Assembly: GCA_045590395.1 (NCBI GenBank)
Contig: JAZNQX010000164.1
Span: 1 to 18,318 of the forward strand
Direction: 5' to 3'
Origin: SIG607 sp045590395
Lineage (GTDB): Bacteria > Bacillota > Clostridia > Oscillospirales > Acutalibacteraceae
DNA length: 18,318 nucleotides
Made by a program: the position numbers and the translations under genes. Positions 6,954 to 13,789 of the stretch are shown one piece after another; position 1 is the first letter of the stretch, and each line of letters starts with the position of its first letter. The notes beneath the pieces were generated by a model. The model had not been told where the DNA came from. It searched no databases and saw only the letters and a program-made list of their open reading frames with translations.

Positions 6954-9185
6954 ATGCAATTTGAACAATGGAAGGATTTTAATAACAGCAAATGGCAAGA
7001 CTCCATTAATGTCCGTGATTTTATTCAAAGCAACTATCACCCATATTCTGGTGACGGTTCTTTCCTGTGCGGCGCTACAGAGCGTACAGATTCTCTTATG
7101 GAAAAATTCCGTGTTCTTCAGAAAAAGGAACAGGAAAACGGCGGTGTTCTCGACATTGATGTGGATACCGTTTCTTCCATTTGTTCATATAAGCCCGGCT
7201 ATCTCGATAAGGAAAAAGAGATTATTGTAGGTTTTCAGACCGACGAGCCATTAAAGCGCGGCGTTAATCCCTTTGGCGGTATCCGTATGGCGCGTTCTTC
7301 TTGCGAAGCATACGGTTATAAATTATCTGATAATGTTGAAAATGCTTTTAAGTTCCGTACAACACACAACGACGGTGTTTTCAGAGTATACACCGACGAA
7401 ATGAAGAGCGCCCGTCACTGCGGTTTGCTTACAGGTCTGCCTGATGCATACGGCAGAGGCAGAATTATAGGCGACTACCGCCGTATTGCCCTTTACGGTA
7501 TTGACGAGCTTATTAAGGCTAAGCAAAACGACAAGGCAGAGCTTGGCAAGAAAAATATGAGTGCAGACAACATCCGCTTACTTGAAGAGGTTGCTCAGCA
7601 GATTAATTTCCTTGGTCTTATAAAGGAAATGGCGGCTTCCTACGGCTATGATATTTCACAGCCTGCCGCTAACGCCAAAGAGGCTATTCAGTGGACTTAT
7701 TTTGGATATCTTGCCGCTAACAAAGAGCAAAACGGCGCCGCAATGTCCTTTGGCAGAACCAGCACCTTCTTTGATATTTATATTGAGCGTGACCTTAAAA
7801 ACGGAATACTAACCGAAAGTCAGGCACAAGAGCTTATTGACGACCTTGTTATAAAGCTTCGTATGGCAAGACACCTTCGTACACCTGACTATAACGAGCT
7901 TTTCGGTGGCGACCCAATGTGGATTACCGAGAGTATCGGCGGTATGGGCGAGGATAACCGTACGCTTGTAACAAAATCTTCCTTCCGCTTCCTGCATACT
8001 CTTAGAAATCTCGGCCCTGCCCCAGAGCCTAACCTTACGGTTTTATGGAGTGAGCGTCTACCTGAAGCCTTTAAGGCATACTGCGCTGAAATTTCCATTG
8101 ATACCGACTCTATTCAGTACGAAAACGACGATATTATGCGTCCCTCTTATGGCGACGATTACGCTATTGCCTGCTGTGTATCAGCTATGAAGGTTGGTAA
8201 GCAGATGCAGTTCTTCGGCGCTCGTACTAATCTTGCAAAGCTTTTACTTCTTGCTATTAACGGCGGTACCGATAACACCTTCGGCACCAAGCTTGGTCCG
8301 CAGATGGGCCCGATTAAGAGCGATGTATTAAAGTACGATGAGGTTATAAAGCGTTTTAATGTATATCTGAAGTGGCTTGCGGCTCTTTATGTTAATACAA
8401 TGAACTGTATCCACTATATGCACGATAAATATGCCTATGAAAAGAGCCAGATGGCTCTCCACGATACTCAGGTAGAGCGTCTTATGGCATTTGGCGTTGC
8501 AGGTCTTTCTGTTGCGGCTGACTCTCTTTCTGCTATTAAATATGCAACCGTTAAGCCTGTTCGTGATGAAAACGGTATTATAGTTGACTTCATTACCGAG
8601 GGCGACTTCCCCAAATTTGGCAACGACGATGACCGCGTTGATACCATCGCCCACGACCTGCTTCACGATGTATCAAAAGAACTAAAGAAAACTCCTACCT
8701 ATAAAAATGCCGTTCACACCCTTTCTGCCCTTACCATTACCTCTAATGTAATGTACGGCAAAAAGACCGGCAGTACCCCCGACGGCAGAAAGAAGGGCGA
8801 GCCTTTCGCACCCGGCGCCAATCCAATGCACAACCGCGAAACAAACGGCGCTATTGCTTCCCTTAATTCTGTTTCTAAGCTTTCCTATCTTGATGCAAGA
8901 GACGGTATTTCTAACACATTTTCAATTGTTCCCGATGCTTTAGGCAAAACAAGAGAGGAACAGGTTAATAATCTTGTATCCATTCTTAACGGATATTTTG
9001 GAAATTGCGCTCATCACCTCAATGTTAATGTTATGAACCGTGAGCTTTTAATGAAGGCTTACGACCACCCCGAAGACTACCCCAACCTTACCATAAGAGT
9101 TTCGGGCTACGCTGTAAATTTCTGCAAACTATCCCGCGAACAGCAGCGCGAAGTTATTTCCCGTACCTTCCACGAGTGCTGCTGA
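6954..9185 (+). CDS. pflB: Formate acetyltransferase (pyruvate formate-lyase)
   Basis: 743 residues, close to E. coli PflB (760). It converts pyruvate and CoA to acetyl-CoA and formate in the cytoplasm of fermenting cells, using a glycyl radical. The PFL-specific adjacent cysteines are Cys407-Cys408 in YAIACCVSAMKVGKQMQFFG. The radical glycine is Gly718 in TIRVSGYAVNFCKLSREQQ close to the C terminus, and GYFGNCAHHLNVNVMNRELL is also a PFL-type block. These distinguish it from GRE eliminases, which have one Cys in C-x-E. GGCGGAGG (6937-6944) lies nine bases before the ATG. It is transcribed through the ZTP riboswitch and terminator and followed after one base by its activase gene. Codon choice looks biased, as for a highly expressed gene. 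Confidence 0.97.
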   Translation: MQFEQWKDFNNSKWQDSINVRDFIQSNYHPYSGDGSFLCGATERTDSLMEKFRVLQKKEQENGGVLDIDVDTVSSICSYKPGYLDKEKEIIVGFQTDEPLKRGVNPFGGIRMARSSCEAYGYKLSDNVENAFKFRTTHNDGVFRVYTDEMKSARHCGLLTGLPDAYGRGRIIGDYRRIALYGIDELIKAKQNDKAELGKKNMSADNIRLLEEVAQQINFLGLIKEMAASYGYDISQPAANAKEAIQWTYFGYLAANKEQNGAAMSFGRTSTFFDIYIERDLKNGILTESQAQELIDDLVIKLRMARHLRTPDYNELFGGDPMWITESIGGMGEDNRTLVTKSSFRFLHTLRNLGPAPEPNLTVLWSERLPEAFKAYCAEISIDTDSIQYENDDIMRPSYGDDYAIACCVSAMKVGKQMQFFGARTNLAKLLLLAINGGTDNTFGTKLGPQMGPIKSDVLKYDEVIKRFNVYLKWLAALYVNTMNCIHYMHDKYAYEKSQMALHDTQVERLMAFGVAGLSVAADSLSAIKYATVKPVRDENGIIVDFITEGDFPKFGNDDDRVDTIAHDLLHDVSKELKKTPTYKNAVHTLSALTITSNVMYGKKTGSTPDGRKKGEPFAPGANPMHNRETNGAIASLNSVSKLSYLDARDGISNTFSIVPDALGKTREEQVNNLVSILNGYFGNCAHHLNVNVMNRELLMKAYDHPEDYPNLTIRVSGYAVNFCKLSREQQREVISRTFHECC

Positions 9186-9186
9186 T

Positions 9187-9888
9187 ATGTCGGTTGGTAG
9201 AATAAGCTCATTTCAGAGCCTTGGCACCGTTGACGGCCCGGGCGTTCGCGCTGTAGTTTTTTTACAGGGCTGTCCCCTTCGCTGTCATTGTTGCCATAAC
9301 CCTGAAACCTGGAAAATTGACGGCGGCAGTGAAATTTCGGAAGACGAATTATTAAATAAAATTTTACGCTGTGAAAAGTATTTTGGCAGCAAAGGCGGCG
9401 TGACCTTTTCGGGCGGTGAGCCTCTGCTTCAGGCTGGTTTTCTATTAAGTTTTATTCCAAGACTCAAGGAAAAAGGTATAAATGTTGCTATTGATACCAG
9501 CGGCTGTGTTTTAAACGAAAAGACAAAGCAGGTAATTCGCCTTTGCGACCTTATACTTCTTGACTGCAAGTATACCAATAATGAAGATTATTTGAAATAC
9601 ACCGGTATGTCTTATGATGCTTTTATGAGTTTTTTGAATTTTCTCCAAAGCATTAATAAGCCCACCTGGCTCAGACAGGTCATTATTCCCGATATCAATG
9701 ACAATCCTGATTCCGTAAAGAAACTTTCAAAAATCAAGGAACAGTTTAACTGTATAGAAAAGGTTGAATTATTGCCATTCAGAAAGCTTTGCATAGAAAA
9801 GTATAAAAGCGAGAATATTGTCTTTCCTTTTGAAAACATCCGCGAAGCAACTAAAGAAGATATCAAAAAATGTCTTGAATATATGTAA
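9187..9888 (+). CDS. pflA: Pyruvate formate-lyase activating enzyme (radical SAM)
   Basis: 233 residues, the compact activase type without a ferredoxin insert. It uses a [4Fe-4S] cluster and S-adenosylmethionine to abstract hydrogen from the PflB glycine. The radical SAM motif is C29-x3-C33-x2-C36 in FLQGCPLRCHCCHNPETW, with an extra Cys35 inside it. VDGPGVRAVVF precedes it and VTFSGGEPLLQ follows (the G-G-E that contacts SAM). LPFRKLCIEKY near the C terminus is like the family ending. The ATG is one base after the pflB stop with only a weak GAGTG upstream, so translation is probably coupled to pflB. A strong hairpin follows the stop. Confidence 0.95.
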   Translation: MSVGRISSFQSLGTVDGPGVRAVVFLQGCPLRCHCCHNPETWKIDGGSEISEDELLNKILRCEKYFGSKGGVTFSGGEPLLQAGFLLSFIPRLKEKGINVAIDTSGCVLNEKTKQVIRLCDLILLDCKYTNNEDYLKYTGMSYDAFMSFLNFLQSINKPTWLRQVIIPDINDNPDSVKKLSKIKEQFNCIEKVELLPFRKLCIEKYKSENIVFPFENIREATKEDIKKCLEYM

Positions 9889-9890
9889 AA

Positions 9891-9915
9891 AAGTCACTTC
9901 AAACTGAAGTGACTT
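9891..9915. terminator. Bidirectional terminator between pflA and spo0A
   Basis: Eleven-base perfect stem AAGTCACTTCA / TGAAGTGACTT with the loop AAC. The plus strand is followed by ATAATTTTATT; the minus strand reads out into TTTTTT. It serves both convergent genes, better on the spo0A side. Confidence 0.88.
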
Positions 9916-9921
9916 ATAATT

Positions 9922-10695
9922 TTATTCAAGCTTCATACTAAGGCGGAGATTATCAGAAATCATTGCAATAAATTCGCTGTTTGTAGGCTTTCCCCGTTGA
10001 TTCTGTACGGTATAGCCGAAATAAGATTCCAGCACCTCTACATCTCCCCTGTCCCAAGCCACCTCAATAGCGTGGCGGATAGCGCGCTCAACACGAGATG
10101 AGGTTGTTTTGAAATTCTTTGCTATTGTAGGATACAAAAGCTTGGTAACGCTATTTATCATTTCACTGTCCTTTACCGACAGAATTATTGCATCTCTTAA
10201 ATAGTTATAACCTTTAATATGCGCAGGAATTCCTATTCTGTGTATAATATCGGTAACCATCAGCTCAAGCTCGTTTTCGCTTAATTTTCTGCCTCTGGAT
10301 TTTACAAATATATCATTTGACTTAATGCCCGAATACTGCATTATTCTCTCAATAAGTCTTTCAATAACAAAGGGCTTAATAAAATAATATGTAGCGCCAG
10401 CAGAAATTGCTTCCTTTTCAAGCCTTGGGTTATCAAACCCTGCCATTACAAAGAATGCAGGACAGTTTGTGCCCTTAACATTAACCGACTGCATAACACT
10501 TATAATATCGGCGCTTGGCATAAATACATCTGCCAAAACTATATCGGGATTAACTTCACCTATAGTTTCAATAAGCTTAACCCCGTCTTTTTCGCAGGTA
10601 TAAACCTCAAGGTCACGCTCTTTTAGTGCGGCAACACAGTTGAAACTAAACTCGCTATTGTCAACAGCCATCAAAATTTTACATTGTTTTTTCAT
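9922..10695 (-). CDS. spo0A: Sporulation response regulator Spo0A, atypical receiver
   Basis: 257 residues from the ATG at 10695, which has GGAGGAATAAAA just upstream; an ATG at 10728 in frame adds 11 residues but lacks such a site. The C-terminal half is unmistakably the Spo0A DNA-binding domain: IHRIGIPAHIKGYNYLRDAI, LLYPTIAKNFKTTSSRVERA, IRHAIEVAWDRGDVEVLESY, FGYTVQNQRGKPTNSEFIAM. Spo0A is the master regulator of sporulation entry, activated by phosphorylation. The N-terminal receiver keeps the phosphorylated Asp56 (LADVFMP) and Lys107 (FIKPF), but the usual paired acidic residues are Val11-Asp12, and the conserved Thr of the fifth-strand region is replaced (VMAGFD where B. subtilis has LTAFGQ). 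It stands alone between two terminators, with its own promoter. Confidence 0.95.
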   Translation of the reverse strand: MKKQCKILMAVDNSEFSFNCVAALKERDLEVYTCEKDGVKLIETIGEVNPDIVLADVFMPSADIISVMQSVNVKGTNCPAFFVMAGFDNPRLEKEAISAGATYYFIKPFVIERLIERIMQYSGIKSNDIFVKSRGRKLSENELELMVTDIIHRIGIPAHIKGYNYLRDAIILSVKDSEMINSVTKLLYPTIAKNFKTTSSRVERAIRHAIEVAWDRGDVEVLESYFGYTVQNQRGKPTNSEFIAMISDNLRLSMKLE

Positions 10696-10728
10696 TTTTA
10701 TTCCTCCAAATTTCAATTTTGTTGTCAT

Positions 10729-10757
10729 ATTCTAACATTTGCTTCGTCATATTTCAA
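10729..10757 (-). promoter_or_regulatory. spo0A: spo0A promoter containing a 0A-box
   Basis: Minus-strand TTGAAA (10757-10752), 17 bases, TAGAAT (10734-10729). Inside the spacer is TGACGAA (10749-10743), which matches the Spo0A binding consensus TGNCGAA. A site there would overlap RNA polymerase, suggesting autoregulation. Confidence 0.65.
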
Positions 10758-10895
10758 CTTTTTGGCAAATATTTTAGAATATTTAGGCAAATACCTAATT
10801 ATATTAAGTTGGAGTTTAGAAATAAACTATGATTTACAAATTTTGAATTAACAAACTAAACCGCAAAATCCAACAATTTCCTCAAAAAATTAAAA

Positions 10896-10922
10896 ATACC
10901 GTCGCAAATTAAGCGACGGTAT
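10896..10922 (-). terminator. Intrinsic terminator of the decayed minus-strand regulator
   Basis: ATACCGTCGC / GCGACGGTAT, ten perfect pairs with the loop AAATTAA, followed on the minus strand by TTTTAATTTTTT. It lies 12 bases past the stop of the AraC stub at 10935 and also shields the spo0A promoter from read-through. Bases 10758-10895 hold no other recognisable feature. Confidence 0.82.
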
Positions 10923-10934
10923 AACTAATTGTGT

Positions 10935-11033
10935 TTATTTATCATCTGTCTTTTTACAGCGTGACGGCGAAAAACCGTAATAATTCTTGAACATTTTAGA
11001 AAAAACGAAAACATCGCTGTAGCTGTATTTATC
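10935..11033 (-). pseudogene. C-terminal stub of an AraC-family regulator
   Basis: The reverse strand reads YSYSDVFVFSKMFKNYYGFS followed by PSRCKKTDDK and a TAA at 10937-10935. This is the second helix-turn-helix recognition segment and tail of an AraC/XylS regulator (typical form: G-Y-S-D-x-x-x-F-S-K-x-F-K-K-Y-Y-G-x-S-P-S). Homology stops at about 11030; further upstream the frame reads P-P, a TAG stop and unrelated sequence. The sensor domain and first HTH are gone and no start remains, so it cannot make a regulator. Its terminator at 10896-10922 is intact. The stub abuts the glycosidase stub on the other strand, which points to a deletion joining two divergent genes. Confidence 0.75.
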
Positions 11034-11146
11034 AGGAGGCTATGCTCGGTCCTCATACAGCAAGCGAGCTTGATATTGATACCATTAAGAAAATGGTTGA
11101 TGACCTAATAGAAGCCCACGGTGATTTCCTTCCTAAATATCATTAA
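11027..11146 (+). pseudogene. C-terminal stub of a probable GH4-family glycosidase
   Basis: The plus frame ending at TAA 11144-11146 reads IYQEAMLGPHTASELDIDTI then KKMVDDLIEAHGDFLPKYH. The pattern D/G-P-H-T-A-x-x-L-x-(hydrophobic)-D-x-I then D-x-L-I-E-A-H-G-D-x-L-P resembles the C terminus of GH4 alpha-galactosidase/alpha-glucosidase-type enzymes, from memory and not from a search. Upstream of about 11027 the frame runs into antisense of the AraC stub. An ATG at 11042 has AGGAGG only two bases before it, so a 34-residue product is formally possible but unlikely to be functional. A strong terminator follows at 11163-11187, as expected for the end of an operon. Confidence 0.55.
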
Positions 11147-11162
11147 TTATACTATAAAAACG

Positions 11163-11187
11163 AAAAGCAACCTTCGGGTTGCTTTTT
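11163..11187 (+). terminator. Intrinsic terminator after the glycosidase stub
   Basis: AAAAGCAACC, TTCG tetraloop, GGTTGCTTTT, then one more T: ten perfect pairs with a very stable loop. It lies 16 bases after the glycosidase stop and directly before the next AraC fragment, leaving no promoter space between them. Confidence 0.9.
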
Positions 11188-11188
11188 G

Positions 11189-11392
11189 CTTTATTACTCC
11201 TCCCCTATTAAGTTCATAACAATGTTAAGACTTAAAAAAGCAAAAGAAATGTTACAAAGCGATAATTTTACAATCGGTGACATTTCACGAAGCTGCGGCT
11301 TTGAAAATCATTATTACTTTTCGAAAATTTTTAAGGCCGAGAACAAATTAACCCCCAGCGAATACAGAAAACTTTATAAAAGCAATTGTTAA
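11189..11392 (+). pseudogene. Headless AraC-family regulator fragment
   Basis: About 67 codons encode YYSSPIKFITMLRLKKAKEM, LQSDNFTIGDISRSCGFENH, YYFSKIFKAENKLTPSEYRK and LYKSNC. This is the connecting helix, the complete second HTH and the tail of an AraC/XylS DNA-binding domain. The first HTH and the N-terminal sensor domain are missing. The fragment begins within two bases of the preceding terminator's T-run, with only a TTG at 11186 as formal start and no ribosome site; an internal ATG at 11222 would remove more of the domain. It is not the same gene as the minus-strand stub, because both contain the same C-terminal segment with different sequence. Probably a remnant left by rearrangement. 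Confidence 0.7.
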
Positions 11393-11420
11393 AAAAGACC
11401 TGAAAATTCAGGTCTTTTTT
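11391..11420. terminator. Bidirectional terminator
   Basis: AAAAAAGACCTGAA / TTCAGGTCTTTTTT, an almost uninterrupted 30-base palindrome (effective stem AAAAAAGACCTG with the loop AAAATT) with T-runs in both directions. It ends the AraC fragment on the plus strand and the GRE-activase gene, whose stop overlaps it, on the minus strand. Confidence 0.87.
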
Positions 11421-12176
11421 ATTCTAAAGCATATTTCATACCAAATAGCTTATAATTTGCTCCTGCGGCCGCATTATACGGCAACTTTTCCCATTTACTG
11501 TCCTCAATTATCCAGCCAATCAGGGCTAAATTATCGCTTGTATCGGTAATCCCGGGTATAAGCGGTGTACGGATAATATACGGCTTTCCGCTGTTTTTAA
11601 GAATTTTAAAGTTTTTGAGTATTTTTGCATTATCAACACCTGTGTATTTTTTATGCAAAGTGCTATCGGCTATTTTAATGTCCATAATAACAAAATCAAG
11701 TTTATCTATAACCTCTTTAAAGGTCTTACTGTCGGCATAGCCGCTTGTTTCTATACACAAATTATACGGCTTTAACCTATCAATGAGGCTTAGCAAAAAT
11801 TGCGGTTGAGAAAGCGGTTCTCCGCCCGAAAAGGTAAATCCGCCAAAATCCTTACCCAAAACCTCAGCCAATTTTATAAGTTCGCTTGTTAAGGCATCGG
11901 TTGTTACGGTTTTGCCCGAAATTTCAAGACAATGATTTGGGCAAATATGAACACATCTGCCAAAAGGTTTGCACTCATCATGGTCACAATTTTTATAGCA
12001 AAGTCCACAGTCTATGCATTTATTTTTTTTAAGCTAAGCTGAGGATTACTTTTCAGCCCCTCGGGATTATGACACCATATACACGAAAGCGGACAGCCCT
12101 TAAAAAACACCGTTGTTCTAATCCCAGGTCCGTCGTGAACCGACATTTCCTTAATATCAAATATTGTTCCTGTCAT
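11419..12176 (-). pseudogene. Glycyl-radical-enzyme activase, frameshifted in an A8 tract
   Basis: The ATG at 12176 overlaps the GRE stop (ATGA). The first frame reads MTGTIFDIKEMSVHDGPGIR and FFKGCPLSCIWCHNPEG, a radical SAM C-x3-C-x2-C activase start, then LSLKKINA and a TAG at 12014-12012 after 54 codons. The -1 frame continues seamlessly as CIDCGLCYKNC, CKPFGRCVHICPNHCLEISG (the eight-cysteine ferredoxin insert), GGFTFSGGEPLSQPQFLLSL, and LPYNAAAGANYKLFGM at the end. One extra A in the A8 run at 12023-12030 would restore a 252-residue protein. Read in the first frame, the run contains A-AAA-AAA, a classic -1 slippery heptamer, so slippage could rescue some product. Given the damage in its partner gene I favour decay. 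It would have activated the adjacent GRE. Confidence 0.85.
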
Positions 12177-13789
12177 ATCGTATACGCCTGCCGTGCTATA
12201 ACGTGGTCTTGATATTTTTTATCAAGTTCAACAAAGTAAGCGCTCCAGCCCCATATACGAACAACAAGCTGTCTGTATTTTTCGGGGTGCACTTGTGCAT
12301 CACGAAGCTCATCTTCGTTTATGGAATTAAGCTGCAGCTGATGTCCGCCGCGCTCAATAAAATTTTTAACCAGGCGTCCCACCTTTTCTATGCCGTCATC
12401 ATCGGCAAATACACTTTGATGAAATTCAAGGGTTAACGGACCGCCGTTGCAGACATTTTCAAAGTTCTGTTTTGTCATTGAAGCAATAACAGAAACAGGG
12501 CCTTTAACCTTTGCAAAAAGCGACACCGCAAAGTTTGCGCCAAAGGGTTCTTTTTTAAGTCTTCCGTCGGGCGAAGCGCCGATTTTGTCAGCATGCCAGA
12601 GATAATACATCGCACTGCCTGTGCCTGCTCGGTAAATTCCGCCAAGACAGTTGGTTTTTCCATTAAGACTGTCAGCAAATACATCAAGAAGTTTAGTTGC
12701 AATATCGTCAACAAAGTCATCATTGTTGCCAAGCTTTACGGCTTCGTATCTTAATTTATGCAAAAGCTGGGGTGAATTTTCAAAGTTCTCATCTACCGCT
12801 TTAATTAGTTCTTCCTTTGATATAGTTTTTTCTTCAAAAACATATTTTTTTATTGCCGCAAGACTATCTGTAGCGGTTGCAACACCCGTGCCGTGAATAT
12901 CAAAATTATTATACTTACCGCCTCTGTAAATATCGCAGTCCATAAGCACATTCATAAAAGGTGACGGTACAAACCATACATTATTTATACTGCGATGTAT
13001 TTTGTCGCACTCTTTAAAAATTTCCTGCTTTAAAAAACCAAAAAATTCTTCATAGGTATCGCTGCTTAGTAGTTTTTCGTGTAAAACCGTATCCACAGCC
13101 TTTGGGAAAGACAAAGCGCCAATGTTAGCAATATCCGCTCCCACAAAGGGAATAATAAATTCCCAGCAAGCCGCAACGGTATAATTTACGGCATCAGCCT
13201 TTTCATAACCCATTTTTAAAAGAGCAGGAATAACCACATCGTCGTTTTAATACTGCGGAAAACCAAGACCTGCTTTTGTAAGCTTGGTAGCCTCTGTATA
13301 ACGCTCTGCAGGGGTGTTTTTTGACACACGCAGATTAATCTTTGGGTCAATCATTTTATTATTGTATGACGCTTTAGGGCAAAGAGAGGACAATAGATTA
13401 AATGTATCATTCCCCTTTTCATCAATACCGCCCAGCATCATACTCTGTCCGTTATCACCCTGCTGAACACCAACATAAATATCGCTGTCCTTATTAAAAG
13501 ACAAAAAGAAGTCCTCTAAAAGCTCAAGGGCAGTTTCCTCGGTATAAATACCCTTTTCAATATCTGCCTTTAAATAAGGATACATATATTTATCGAATCT
13601 GCCTATGGTGTTATGGTAATTACCCTCAAGCCATAAGGCAAAATGCAGTATTCTGAATCTGTCTGACATACGTTCTGTTGCGCTCATATTTTTACTTGCA
13701 TACTCATAAGCTAAACAGTCATCAAGACGGTGTCTGTAAATATGGTGCTGTTTATTCAGTAAAAATTTGCGAAGCTCAGTTGTATTCAT
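12173..13789 (-). pseudogene. Glycyl radical enzyme (non-PFL type), interrupted
   Basis: Two pieces in one frame are split by TAA at 13249-13247: GLGFPQY-stop-NDDVVIPALL. Ser (TCA) is the likely original. The C-terminal piece has NYTVAACWEFIIPFVGADI, giving a single catalytic Cys and Glu as C-W-E, the eliminase/dehydratase type rather than PFL, and VVRIWGWSAYFVELDK with the radical glycine 306 residues after the Cys, normal spacing. The N-terminal piece has RFDKYMYPYLKADIEKGIY and DNGQSMMLGGIDEKGND. Restored length is 538 codons, but the Cys falls at 208 instead of about 400-490, and residue 45 runs straight from ERMSDRF into RILHFALW, so about 200 residues seem deleted in frame. The start overlaps GH127 by 14 bases. 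Substrate unknown. Confidence 0.85.

Noticed and set aside
10696..10728. Upstream ATG of spo0A (11 extra residues)
   Set aside because: The ATG at 10695 has a strong GGAGG at the right distance and gives family numbering (Asp56). The upstream ATG would lie almost on the -10 box at 10729-10734.
10935..11392. The two AraC fragments as halves of one inverted gene
   Set aside because: Both encode the same C-terminal segment with clearly different residues, so they come from two genes.
10923..11420. Insertion sequence or integration site explaining the gene stubs
   Set aside because: No transposase fragment, terminal inverted repeats or target duplication could be seen; the inverted repeats present are terminators.
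13247..13249. Read-through of the GRE stop as selenocysteine or pyrrolysine
   Set aside because: The codon is TAA, not TGA or TAG, and the expected residue is Ser. No recoding element was seen.
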